DNA of 64,000 bases from Micrasema longulum (lineage: Eukaryota; Arthropoda; Insecta; Trichoptera; Brachycentridae), in the NCBI GenBank assembly GCA_022494885.1, contig JAGVSM010001386.1, positions 310,001 to 374,000 of the forward strand. Direction: 5' to 3'. The notes beneath the pieces are model-generated. The model ran no database searches. It had not been told where the DNA came from and was given only the letters and a program-made list of their open reading frames with translations. Every line of letters begins with the position of its first letter. Position 1 is the first letter of the stretch. Of the stretch, positions 55,126 through 64,000 are shown piece after piece. The position numbers and the translations under genes were made by a program.

Positions 55126-55799
55126 TGAATTAATGCGTGCGATAAAACTTTCATTATTCCTGAGCCTTGAAAAACTTAACAACCTCGTCCCCATCGATGT
55201 GCTGCAGCCAAGTTATAAACGTTTTTTTAATTGTCAAGTGTTTTAATTGTAACACATTATGCTTATTGTCTGCGTGATACTGCGCTGTGTTAAATTAATC
55301 AAATGGTAAAGTTTCCAGTTATAAATTCTAGTTGTATAAACAATTCCACAGCTATTATTTTGAAAGTTTAGCCACGGGTGAAAATAGAAATGTACGTATT
55401 ATGTTACGAATGTCGTAAGTTGTATGAATGTATGTGGAAATAGTTTCATATATTAAGTATTTCGTGTACATGCTTTCGGACTGATGTATAATTTTGCATG
55501 TTGATGTTGGTGAGGGCCTCTCTAAAGTTAACGGCGTGGGTTTGTGGTTGAGCTGTGGATTTCCACCTCGGAAATTCAGTTTAGACTTTGAACAACACTC
55601 ACATAAGTGGGTTTGAGGTTTTCTCCACTTGGACAGGTAAAAATATTGCCAAATCCATCCCTTGGAATGGATATGTTGAAATATTATAAGTTATACATTA
55701 TGTTTTTTTTTCAAAATGGGAACACTTTGTTTTCAACCACCTAATATGTATTTAATTGCCGACCGGTATCAAAACCACACAGGGACCTTATGGTGAACT
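55126..55799. other. Unassigned stretch, no gene seen
   Basis: No family match or coding frame was recognised. Confidence 0.35.
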
Positions 55800-55990
55800 C
55801 GTTCGTCTTTAGAATCGTATGCGACTTCTGCAGTTTGACGAGTGACAGCATTCTTGAACCACCCATACGAATGCAGTCGATTGGAAACCAATCGACTTTA
55901 TCTCGAATGCCCCAAAGCACTCGACATTGACAATCGAATGCGACATCGTAACTTCAGCTGTCAAACTTCCTTCTTGTAAAACGCTCGGCA
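55800..55990. repeat. Foldback with perfect 10 bp stem
   Basis: AGTCGATTGG (55875-55884) and CCAATCGACT (55888-55897) enclose AAA. Looser inverted similarity extends outward (GAATGC/GCATTC and GTTTGAC/GTCAAAC strings near 55800-55840 and 55930-55975), as in an old foldback MITE. The minus frame 55809-55991 has no motif. Confidence 0.5.
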
Positions 55991-56589
55991 TTCATGTTTG
56001 AATGACGAGTCGGTATTTTTGCTGTATTTTAACTTAAAATATACAACGCTGATCAATATTATGAGATGGTGTATGAAAAAATATGCAACAAATATAACTG
56101 TACTAATTTTTAATCCATTATCAAATAAAGTTTCACTAGAAACATGATTTCAAAATATCTTTTTCGCTCGTCAATGTCAAAATACGTATTTGATATCTGT
56201 ATTATACCGTATGTTTTTAAACTCAGTTTATTGAATATTAAATATTTCAAATAACATGAAGATATGTGTTATGTAAAAGGCAAATAATCGTTGTAAATGT
56301 TGCAGTGTCTCAGTAAAACATTTTATAATATTCCATACACAAAATATTCAACGAAAAAAATCTAATAAGACACAATAAAAGTTTACGAGTGGCAGGAGAG
56401 CCATGGATAAATACGGATTTGTTAGTGTTGCCACATTCTCGTTCGTCTTTGTAATTGAATTGTCCAAGGGTTTTTGAGTATAGCATTGTGACAAGGCAAT
56501 CGAGATGCCCAATCGACTATCGTCGAAGGGGTGACGAAATGTCACATCTTTCCAGCATAAGGCTCCAGGATTCCTTATCAAGGTCTAAT
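55991..56589. other. Unassigned stretch
   Basis: The minus frame 56348-56581 has no recognisable domain. CAATCGAGATGCCCAATCGA-like strings near 56500 echo the foldback at 55875 but do not form a pair I can defend. Confidence 0.3.
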
Positions 56590-56700
56590 TTAGTCATTAT
56601 TATTATTATTATATTTGGATAATTTATACAGCGCCGTTTTTGTGAAAATCACCTCAAGGGCGCTGTCATAATTGTAATCCCATTTAACAGTTGTAACAGT
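56590..56700 (-). mobile_element. L2/CR1-type LINE 3' tail
   Basis: On the plus strand TTATTATTATTATTATATTT, GGATAATTTATACAGCGCCG, TTTTTGTGAAAATCACCTCA and AGGGCGCTG are the complement of the tail at 3546-3610. The trinucleotide run is at its 3' end. Confidence 0.7.
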
Positions 56701-56715
56701 GTGTACTAGAAATAA

Positions 56716-56815
56716 ATCATTATCATCATTCCCTTTCCACACCTAATAGTGCTTAAGGCACTGCATTGGTACACCAATCGCAGCGTATGTTGATATTTTT
56801 TTACTGACATATACC
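56716..56815 (-). mobile_element. SINE family A 3' end fragment
   Basis: TTATCATCATTCCCTTTCCA, CACCTAATAGTGC, GCACTGCATTGGTACACC and AATCGCAGCGTATG are the complement of the family A end. Confidence 0.65.
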
Positions 56816-56828
56816 TTTACATACTTAC

Positions 56829-57235
56829 ATATACCTCCAAAACCTGGCTTATGACCAATAATATTGATGAAACCATTACAGCTTTCGAAAGAAGAATCCC
56901 CAAAGTTGTCTATGGTCCTGTGAGAGAAAACAACCATTGGCATCGTCGCTACAATAGGAAGCTATAAAAAATCTACAGAGCGCCTGATGTAATCAACTCC
57001 ATCAAGGTGGGACGCTTGAGATGAGCTGGCCATATAATTAGAAAACCCCATAAAATGCCGAAACAAAAACCAGAAAATTCCAAAATGCGGTGGATGGACT
57101 GCATCAAAGCGGATATGACAACGTTGGAAGTGAGTAACGGGAGAGGAAGGGCAGCAGACCTGCAAGAGTGGAGGAGACTCCTGGATTCAGCCAAGACCCC
57201 CCCAGGGCTGTCGAGCTTATGATGATGAGATATCT
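56829..57235 (+). pseudogene. RTE/R4-like LINE C-terminal remnant
   Basis: One plus frame with two stops reads 'TWLMTNNIDETITAFERRIP', 'KVVYGPVRENNHWHRRYN', 'VINSIKVGRLR', 'AGHIIRKPHKMPK', 'MRWMDCIKADMTTLEV' and 'DLQEWRRLLDSAKTPPGLSS', ending in a GATGATGAGAT tail. The order 'ETW..T......L..FERK.LR.I.GP', 'GRLRW.GH..R', 'RW.D.V..D' and 'WR.L...AK...GL' is the standard C-terminus of RTE-group LINEs. The Trp before GH is a stop. The minus frames 56962-57165 and 56973-57194 are shadows. Confidence 0.78.
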
Positions 57236-57404
57236 TTTACTGTTTGAAAACTGAAAATGGATAAAACATAATGATATGAAATATGTCATGTATCCAGGCG
57301 TTGAAGAATATAGTTACATGTGCAAAATTGAACCAGAATCGTAGACGTTTGTTTTAGACACGACGGCTACATTCTAGAAAAAGATCGAGTAGAGATTAGT
57401 CGGC

Positions 57405-57560
57405 CTGTAGCACAGTGGTTGGCGCATTGGCCTACCATTCTGTGCTTGAGGTCCCAGATTCAATTTCTGGGAGCATAAAAATGATGACCTTACCTTAGCA
57501 CGAATACCGAAAACCCGTACGACTTTCGCTCAGAGACATCTCTCCTTAATCACACCGAGA
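57405..57560 (+). mobile_element. tRNA-derived SINE, other family
   Basis: The head has GGCCTGTAGCACAGTGGTTG, GCGCATTGGCCTACCATTCT and GTCCCAGATTCAATTTCTGG, followed by a body with CCTTACCTTAGCACGAATAC and CTCAGAGACATCTCTCC. The acceptor ends do not pair, so it is not a tRNA gene. No second copy of the body was seen. Confidence 0.5.
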
Positions 57561-57794
57561 CAATTTAATATTTTGGAAGAGCGTATTAAGCTCTCAAGAA
57601 CAAAAACTATTTTCAATACTGTATTTTCCTTAGTGGGAGGGATTTGAGTGGGAAACTCCTTGATAATTATCCGAATGTTTAAGTTTGCTGTTTGCCATAT
57701 TGATGTGTCATATATTTATTAAAAAATAAATTATTATGTCTCTGATCCAATATATTATTTGTAATGATATACTCGTATGTCTGAGTCAACTAAT
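57561..57794. other. AT-rich stretch, no feature seen
   Basis: No coding frame or family match was recognised. Confidence 0.4.
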
Positions 57795-57875
57795 TACTCG
57801 TCCCAACTCAACACATGACTTTTAGTCCCTTGGAATTGGGAGTTACGTCTCAAAAAATGTGTAGAAAAATAAACT
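57795..57875 (+). mobile_element. LINE family I 3' end fragment
   Basis: CGTCCCAACTCAACACATGA, CTTTTAGTCCCTTGGAATTG and TACGTCTCAAAAAATG match the family I end in the plus orientation. A SINE family A 3' end (57896-57970) follows. Confidence 0.5.
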
Positions 57876-57895
57876 ACTAAATTTAACAAATTATC

Positions 57896-57970
57896 AATAT
57901 GCACTGCATAAAACGTACTGATGCAGGGCTCTATGCACCATTTGATGTAGATAAAGATATGATAATGATA
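57896..57970 (+). mobile_element. SINE family A 3' end fragment
   Basis: CGTACTGATGCAGGGCTCTA, TGCACCATTTGATGTAG and an AAGATATGATAATGATATG end fit the family A 3' half. Confidence 0.5.
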
Positions 57971-58079
57971 TGAACATACCTTATAACTCATGTATCTGTA
58001 TTCTAGGGGATTCGTACTGTATTCGGGACCTGTTTCAAACATGACTTTTTTTTCTATTTTGGTTCGTAGGTTCATATTC

Positions 58080-58215
58080 ATACCCAAACATATTCAAACA
58101 TGCATTTATCTATATGTACTTATAGATTAAGCACTTTCTAACAATTTACTTGTAAAAAAATACTTTATCCATAAGTACATATAGATAAATGCATGTATTA
58201 CTATGTTTGAGGTTT
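58080..58215. repeat. Long hairpin: 25 bp perfect arms
   Basis: CATGCATTTATCTATATGTA plus CTTAT (58099-58123) is exactly complementary to 58171-58195. The loop is 47 bases. The arms extend outward about 19 bases with four mismatches (CAAACATA on both sides). No coding sequence is present. It could be a very short foldback MITE or a transcribed hairpin. Confidence 0.7.
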
Positions 58216-58860
58216 GTGATAAGCGTTATTTTTTTAACTAATGTTAGTAAATATTAGTATAACACCACTTACTGACTTTTTTAGTCTACTGGTTTCGAGA
58301 CGTACACGTCTCTTTGTCAGAACACTTACTACTTCAACATGCAAATAGTATTTTCAAAAATACATAAATCACATGCAGATTTATAGAAATGCGAATGCCA
58401 CTGAGTCTAGTCATACACTGAGCTTAGTTATTTTTTTGTTTATTTAATCTTGTATTGAAGAATTGGAAGGGAGTTGAGAGGGAAGAGGGTAGATGTGGGA
58501 TTACCCGATTGGTTAATAATTTTTAATTAAAAAGCGGGCTGTACTGAAAACTTATTTGATTATTTATTAAGAGAATGTAATTTTTTAAGGCTTTTTTAAC
58601 GTAAAAAATCTCCACATTGTTAAATGAAGGTCCTTTTTTATTATTTGAATGCAAAATTTTGACTCCTTCATTATTATTAAAATCGTGATTTGAAGTTATA
58701 AGATGTTTAGCAAACTCTGAAAAATTATTTTCATTTAAACATTTTATGTGTTCTTTAATGCAAATATTGAAGCTACGTGACGTTCTCCCGATGCATCTCG
58801 ATGGACACGAGCTGCATTGGAGTTGATAAACTCCCTACGTAAGGAATGTTATTTTTTTAA
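58216..58860 (-). pseudogene. Penelope-like element 3' part: GIY-YIG remnant, 3' UTR, terminus
   Basis: The complement of 58620-58835 reads 'GVYQLQCSSCPSRCIGRTSR', 'SFNICIKEHIKCLNENNFSE' and 'FAKHLITSNHDFNN' without a stop. It carries Y..QC..C, a C(Y)IG..T.R motif with Cys in place of the Tyr, EH and the A.H spacing of the GIY-YIG domain in Penelope-like elements. The 3' UTR (58350-58600) matches 39240-39480. The hammerhead-like terminus is at 58256-58326. The RT part is missing. Confidence 0.72.
58256..58326 (-). ncRNA. Hammerhead-like motif at a PLE 3' end, decayed core
   Basis: On the minus strand AGTGTT (58321-58326) leads into CTGACAA (58314-58320), one base off CTGANGA. A perfect 5 bp helix II follows (58297-58301 with 58308-58312), then GAAA (58293-58296), helix III ACCA/TGGT (58290-58293 with 58264-58267), and G at the cleavage position where an A, C or U is required. 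Helix I can still pair over about five bases. The two core changes predict an inactive motif. Confidence 0.5.
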
Positions 58861-59044
58861 ATATTTAAGTTGCATTTTTTTTTTACCTTGCTTGTAATGT
58901 ACAAGGTTTATATTGTCTTCAAAGGGATGGTTATTTATTTAAATTAACTTAAATGAAAAACTTTTTTAGTTTTTTATTTTTTATTTAATAGCAAAATTAT
59001 ACATTTTTACAATTTACAAAAAATTTCACTTTCTATATTTTTTA
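58861..59044. other. AT-rich stretch, no feature seen
   Basis: No coding frame or family match was recognised. Confidence 0.4.
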
Positions 59045-59790
59045 CTAAAACTAAAATCCCACCAAGCCACCTTTTTGTAGCTTGTTGGTATATTGATATG
59101 ATATGTCAGGATCGAGTGGGATGTTTCGGCTGTGGCCTGTTTTAGGAGCTTCTCCGCATTTGCTTGAGTGACGAGAAAACCACAGAAAACTCGTCAGGAG
59201 AAGGCGGACTGTTGTCATTCATCAACAGACCTTCCTATCCACTTAAAGAGTGTTCGGCATATGGTGTTCTGCTATTATTGATAAATTTTATTGCCTTTAC
59301 TATATCTATCATGTATGATGTTACCTCTCTTGACGAGTTCTTATAACTTATTACTACATGTACATCGGATACGTCCTCATTTACCTTTTTGCATCGCGCC
59401 TCCAGTTGGGAGAAATCTTGGTGAGTAACATCATCGCATGGGCAGGTGTAAATTACAGATATTTTGAATCTGTGCAAGTAGCTCATACATCCGCTATGTC
59501 CTGTCAGCATTTGTGGAAGTTCGTATCCTGCACGCTACAGTTTTCTAAATTCAAAAAGATGGTAAATAGATGGTAAAATCATTTTAATTACATTTCCTGT
59601 GGATTCTGTTAAATAACGATCATTCCAGAGCTTTAAAGATCTGCTTCTTATTTTTCTCTGGGCAAAACTTATTGAAAAGTCAGCAAAATCAGGAATTGTA
59701 TTTTTAAAAGTTGTTTCCGAGCCTTTTCGTCAGCTCTTTCGTTAGTAAGCGTTTTTATTGCAATGTCCCAATATTTTTAGCAACGGTAAC
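59045..59790 (-). pseudogene. R1-like LINE C-terminus with RNase H end and CCHC
   Basis: On the minus strand it first gives 'LTNERADEKARKQLLK' (complement of about 59700-59755), the RNase H tail motif 'GNExADxxAK'. Then 'RSRSLKLWNDRYL' follows, and the frame 59235-59510 reads 'MLTGHSGCMSYLHRFKISVI', 'YTCPCDDVTHQDFSQLEARC', 'VVISYKNSSREVTSYMIDIV' and 'AIKFINNSRTP'. The text ends 'KGGLVGF' near 59046. 'W...Y..S..GR', 'LTGHG.F..YLHRF', the C.C....H......C knuckle and a closing 'GG.VGF' are the order of R1/LOA/I-group LINEs that carry RNase H. Frames are broken several times. The RT core is absent. Confidence 0.78.
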
Positions 59791-60060
59791 GAGTGATAAT
59801 ACACAAATAGATCCCCGGTTAATACGTTGTAATTAATATAATTAACTTTAATACTTTTGAATTTATCATTTGCGCAGACAAGATATAGGTGTATACTGAA
59901 TCAAATCGAAATTAAGTTATTTAATTATCCATAGAAAAAAATGAGTAGTTTGTGGCTGTAAAAAATCAAATAATGTCACATATCGATAGTGAGGTTTTAT
60001 TTTAAAATCAACGATACATAAATTCACCTTAAAAGTAGTGATAAAAGAATATAACAAATA
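59791..60060. other. AT-rich stretch, no feature seen
   Basis: The minus frame 59917-60108 has no motif. It is likely flank of the mariner remnant. Confidence 0.35.
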
Positions 60061-60461
60061 TTGAAACATCAACTTATTGCAAGAGCAAAAATTTTGAATG
60101 TAAGACAAAAACAGCGGCGAATGGAAGTTGCTCAGGTGTCACTAAATGAAGTCAATGACGATGCAGAATTACTGAATCTTGTTTTAACAGGTAACGAAAC
60201 ATGGGTTTACGGATATGTCGTCGAAACTAAGGCTCAATCGTCCCAGTGGATCGAGTCAATTCTGGATCGCCAAGATGAAAATCGCCGAGCACGCCGAACA
60301 TGTCTAACCTGAGCGGCTGCCACAGACAAAGTAAAAAATGAATACAGCTGAAAGTTTTAGCATACTTCAAGAGCATGTATACCAACATAACGAAATTGAC
60401 AATGAGACTCTCTAAACCCTTGAAATCGGAAAATTCCCGTTATTTTCTGAACACACCTCGT
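60061..60461 (+). pseudogene. mariner transposase, middle part, and 3' end
   Basis: The frame 60061-60312 reads 'HQLIARAKILNVRQKQRRME', 'VAQVSLNEVNDDAELLNLVL', 'TGNETWVYGYVVETKAQSSQ' and 'W'. It is the mariner segment that contains the first catalytic residue of DD34D ('TGDETW'). Here that Asp is Asn (codon AAC, 60193-60195), and the later 'GY-D-VETK' Asp is Val. After 'SRRARRT' the rest of the core is deleted, and the DNA runs straight to the 3' end (GGAAAATTCCCGTTATTTTC, TGAACACACCTCGTA, near 60461). N-terminal helix-turn-helix and 5' TIR are missing. This is another lineage than 20131-20683, as the ends differ. Confidence 0.78.
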
Positions 60462-60489
60462 ACATGCTTCCTCTTTCCGTTATATTTTA

Positions 60490-60590
60490 TCCCAATTCAA
60501 CACAAGGCTCTTGGCCTCATATAATTAGGGAAATATAATTATTTTTTTTTGCATATGTATTTGTATATAAATAAATAAAGCAAGTTCTTA
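60490..60590 (+). mobile_element. LINE family I 3' end fragment
   Basis: ATCCCAATTCAACACAAGGC, TCTTGGCCTCATATAATTAG and an ATAAATAAATAAAGC tail match the family I end. Confidence 0.5.
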
Positions 60591-60599
60591 TTTTTACGT

Positions 60600-61067
60600 G
60601 GATAAAAACGTGCCTTTTTGTTCGTTAAGTACTAGTGAAACATTAGGTTTACTCTCCAATTATCTACCCCTGCATGTTTTTTATTGCCTTCCTTCGGCTA
60701 CCGTTAATTCTAGGGGGAGGCTGCAAGCGGCTGTTAGCTGGACACGTGTTATTCCAGACCGGGAAGGGAGATGTGGAGGGGTCGGGGATGGGGTTGTTAA
60801 TCACGTGGTCAGGGAAACGGAAATCTGCTCAGGGTAGGAGAGATCCAATTTGGTATCAAAGCGTTCCAGGACCACAGGTTACAGAGTTAACTTTGACGGG
60901 AATTGTAATTTGAGCCTACTTGTCATACTATGTATACATTACTGCAAGAACTCACAAAAAGCGTTGATTTGTTGGAAAACGCTTCCAATTTGATGAATTT
61001 CTTGCAATTTAAGATGTCTCTCAATTCACTTCTGAGAGGCTTATTATGTTGTTATTAAGTTCGGATC
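60600..61067. other. GC-rich patch, unassigned
   Basis: 60650-60910 is clearly richer in G+C than its surroundings. Two overlapping plus frames (60598-60837 and 60674-60913) of 79 residues each start here, in different phases. Neither has a recognisable domain, and two long frames in one patch are expected of GC-rich DNA by chance. Its origin is unknown. Confidence 0.3.
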
Positions 61068-61220
61068 GGGTTGTGGTTCCGTGGTTAGTGTCTCAGACTC
61101 ACCGATCAAAGGTCCGTGTCCACTCTACCCCGACTTGATTCCCATTTTCAAATAGTGAGTTATTTACAATTCGTTGAAAATGGCCGTCAAAATGAAATAT
61201 TTGGGTATATCATAAAACAA
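61068..61220 (+). mobile_element. SINE family B, copy 3
   Basis: The head has GTTCCGTGGTTAGTGTCTCA, GACTCACCGATCAAAGG and CCACTCTACCCCGACTTG, and the body TTTTCAAATAGTGAGTTATT, TACAATTCGTTGAAAATGGC and CGTCAAAATGAAATATTTG. It aligns with 253-420 and 18268-18420. Confidence 0.65.
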
Positions 61221-61244
61221 TTATACGCTAAAACAACTCATTTA

Positions 61245-61870
61245 CAGATTCAAAAACTACTCTTACTCAAATGAAACACATAACCCCTACAATACAAATA
61301 ATATAATCACTAGATCCTCAACACAAAGGCAACTTAAACAAATACAAACTAATACCACTTTCGGACAAAGGGATTTTGAGTATTATTAAATTAAAATCTA
61401 AAACCTACTTCCACTATCTATTAAAACAATTAGTAACGAGAAAATGTTTAAAAAGGCTATAAAAATGGAGATAGGAGCTATGTAGAAGTAAAATGGATTG
61501 TCTCATTTGCCCAAATCAATATTGAATCAGCTGCTATGTTAGGTGTTTGTTCTTTCATTGTGCGTTTTGTAATATAAATAATATAGGTGTACATAAATTA
61601 ATTATAAACATAGATTAAAAAAAATAAAAAAATATTTTAAGACTGAAAAAGCACACATTAAAATAAAACTGTAATTACTTTTTTTTATATTATTATAAAA
61701 TACATAATTTGCTGCCTTAGAACGGGGAAGCTATTCCTAGTTAGGCAGTTTAGATGAACCACCAGCAAAAATAAAAAATATGTTTGTTTAATTTTACTAC
61801 TTAATTAATTTGTAGTATAAATTATTAATTGTAAATTGTTGTAATAAATATTTTAAAAAAATAATAAAAT
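61245..61870 (+). pseudogene. Jockey-group LINE family P, C-terminus and 3' UTR, copy 2
   Basis: One plus frame with two stops reads 'NIITRSSTQRQLKQIQTNTT', 'FGQRDFEYY', 'NLLPLSIKTISNEKMFKKAI' and 'KMEIGAM'. It parallels 'SFGRRGLAYYSVKVYNLLPL' at 54.7 kb. The 3' UTR holds GAACGGGGAAGCTATTCCTA, close to the equivalent block near 8860 of the larger LINE, and ends in AATAAATATTTTAAAAAAAT. Confidence 0.65.
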
Positions 61871-63299
61871 AACTATGGTGTGTTTAAAAATGTCTGAACA
61901 TTTTGTTAATTATTACTGTTTTTTAGAATTAAGTTAGTCTTCTTTGTTTATTCTCAAATGAAAAGATATTTTTAAAAAAAGTATATTGTTTGGTGTTTTT
62001 GGCACAGATATTTGGCCCCAGTGAGGTCACATTATTTTTATTTTTATTATTAATTATAGTTTGTAAGACAAAAAATATGAATAAATAAATTTAAAAAAAA
62101 AAACGCAAATACAAATATAGAGACTGCTGCGAGATATTGCATAGATTTATATTATATTAAGCGTATTGTCCAGATGCCTTTTGAAATAAATGTATGTTTA
62201 AGTAGTAATATTTGTTTTTTTTTGCTATTATTTCAATATGTACGTGCTTCCACTTTTTATAATGTTGAATTCCAACTCAACACAGAACCCGTGGCTTCAT
62301 AGAGATTGGGATACGTTATTATGGTTTTTTATTTATATTTGGAAAAATAACATTTTTTTATTGCGATTTCTTGACGGTAGAGATTTATACTACTATTTTA
62401 TAAAGAATTTTTTAAAAAGATGTATGTATTGAATGAAAAAAAAAAACAGGAAAAATACAAAAGAGTTTTCAACCCATAAATAACAAAATTCAAAAAGAAA
62501 AAGTTCAACAACTCTACTAAATCTCTGTTCTTAGAACAAAGAGTTAAACAACGTTTACAATGATTTAATATCTGGTTTGCTGACCAAGCGAATTTTCATA
62601 TTGCTTTCAAAAGTTGCGAAACAAAATTCAACGATTCTTAGAATAAAAGCTAAATACACCATACTAAGTGAGGTAGAAATAATAAATAATAAAAATCATA
62701 AGGACAAAGTTACCTTCGGAATATTTCAACGGATGTTCTAACAATAATATTTTAAGAGGGACGAAAAACAAACTCTTTTCCCTTCCTCCCTTTCTTCTCA
62801 AGTCCAATATCAATTTTGAGAATTTGAACTCCAAATTGTGAACTCTGCCCTAACGGTTGACGCCTGCTACAACCCCAGGAAGTGGCCGTTATTCTGATTT
62901 ATCAGGAAACTTTTTCAACTCTATCATACTACTTTTGTTTGAGAGGAAGGACGATATTGCCTTCAGCGAAAGCCCGAACTATTAAGGCGACACATGTGTA
63001 CAGGGTACAAGGCACAGAAAACTGCACTTATGTTATTTCGAAAATAACTCAAAGCCATTTAAGTTATTTACGAAGTATACCTCGAATCAAATTGCCGATC
63101 AAAAATCTTTTATCTTATGGTGACTGGATTAAATTATCTTGGGGTTTTTTTAAGGTTGATCAATTTGATATTGTCAACAACGCACAAACGTTGATTTTTA
63201 GGAATTAGCCGGTCGTAAGTAAAATTTCAAAAGTGACGTTAAGAATACCAAAAAAATCCTGTATTCGAATAAATGTCATAGTAGCAAAAATTTACCATT
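61871..63299. other. Unassigned stretch, no gene seen
   Basis: It holds a family I LINE end fragment at about 62262-62330 (GAATTCCAACTCAACACAGA, then CATAGAGATTGGGATACG). The 108-residue frame 62882-63208 (+) has no domain I can name; its amino-acid make-up is ordinary, but no splice-like edges or neighbours support a gene. Confidence 0.3.
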
Positions 63300-63460
63300 C
63301 CCACTCACGCACCTTTCACCGTGCGCGCGCAGTGAGTTGAAACTTGGTCGTCTCGCGAAGCGCAGGTCGTCATTGTTCTCAGCGCTCCGTGTAAACATTT
63401 ATACAAATATACATTTTGTGATGTCTACCTAACTTAAAAAATATGGTAATAGATTCGAGT
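63300..63460 (+). promoter_or_regulatory. CpG-rich patch, possible start-site region
   Basis: CACGCACCTTTCACCGTGCG, CGCGCAGTGAGTTGAAAC and GTCTCGCGAAGCGCAGG form a short G+C- and CpG-rich patch unlike its AT-rich setting. CAGT strings resemble an insect initiator. A very short frame starting 'MVIDSSNSDNNLN' at about 63442 follows. This could be a TE promoter or a host 5' exon, but nothing decides it. Confidence 0.2.
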
Positions 63461-64000
63461 AATTCAGATAATAATTTAAATGTCTTGATACTTTTACATG
63501 ATTTTTAACTTTATTTTATATTATTTGTAGAACTACATAAAAAAGTTGTTTTGTGAAGATTTTTTATTTAAATTTTCATGTTTATAAGACATTTTGTTAT
63601 ATTATCACCTCTTATCGCGTAATGTTTGTTATTGTGCTGTATATTTCATATATAGGGCTAAATAATAACATAAAATTTGAGTACGGAAAGCTGCGGATGG
63701 CCAAGTTATAGGTTTTTTAAGAATGACATAAAAAAAACAACATTTGTTTAATATGTAATAAACTGCGATTTTTTTTATTATTTTAGGTACACCTATACCT
63801 CGAGTACAAAAACAGTGAGCCGTAAATATCTTAACGATAAAATACAACTTTAGAAAATCAGCTTTTGTCAAGTAACGGTGATACACCAGATTATTTACGC
63901 ACTTTAAAACAAAGATTTGCGTACTTTAAACTTTAAAACACCAATAAAAATGGTCTTAATCCCGTAGAAAAAAAAGCATTTTTTCTCAAAACTAATGAAA
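63461..64000. other. AT-rich stretch, no gene seen
   Basis: The minus frame 63629-63886 has no motif. No repeat match was recognised. Confidence 0.35.

Noticed and set aside
60598..60913. Overlapping pair of 79-residue frames as a two-frame gene
   Set aside because: GC-rich DNA has few stops by chance; no domain and no repeat or splice support.
62882..63208. 108-residue plus frame as a host gene
   Set aside because: Plausible length but no domain recognised and no upstream or downstream gene structure.
1..64000. CRISPR array, operon or bacterial gene cluster
   Set aside because: No regularly spaced short repeats and no compact coding; the DNA is clearly eukaryotic and TE-derived.

Overview
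No host gene can be supported anywhere in this 64 kb. The window is AT-rich eukaryotic DNA made almost entirely of decayed, nested transposable elements. The families present are tRNA-headed SINEs, Jockey-, L2/CR1-, R1- and RTE-like LINEs, Penelope-like elements (PLEs) with GIY-YIG domains, mariner and other Tc1/mariner-group DNA elements, a hAT-like candidate, a Helitron-like candidate, and simple repeats. This mix points to an arthropod, most likely an insect. The order cannot be fixed from sequence alone; a lepidopteran-like genome is a reasonable guess. The long open frames are reverse-transcriptase or transposase remnants, and none looks like a host protein. The window is best read as an intergenic, intronic or heterochromatic TE graveyard.

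Layout. 0-8 kb: an LTR end, SINEs, an L2-type 3' tail with a degenerate minisatellite, an RTE fragment and a mariner scrap. 8.3-11.7 kb: a fairly intact 5'-truncated Jockey-group LINE on the minus strand, the best coding region in the window. 12.9-17.8 kb: two copies of one RTE-like LINE (minus) flanking a PLE remnant and a transposase remnant. 18-34 kb: repeated copies of an unrecognised repeat ('family C'), an internally deleted mariner with intact TIRs, LINE 3' ends, an L2-like LINE and nested LINEs. 34-41 kb: several PLE termini (one split by a foldback MITE), an L2 fragment nested in an RTE, and SINEs. 41-49 kb: family C, two LINE copies, a chimeric RTE fragment, a hAT-like TIR pair and a Helitron-like segment. 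49-55 kb: LINE and SINE remnants and a 1.3 kb tandem duplication with a templated insert at its junction. 55-64 kb: a foldback, an RTE C-terminus, a PLE 3' end, an R1-like LINE C-terminus, a mariner remnant and poorly assigned DNA.

The two most interesting signals are these. (1) A hammerhead-ribozyme-like fold at the 3' ends of one PLE family (about 34.7, 38.0, 40.15 and 58.3 kb). Helix III base pairs are kept with compensating changes between copies. (2) A direct duplication (50908-52257 / 52466-53739) joined through a 211 bp copy of DNA from 3.4 kb upstream. A run of about a dozen deletions and no insertions lies next to that junction. It is either a template-switch rearrangement or an assembly artefact.
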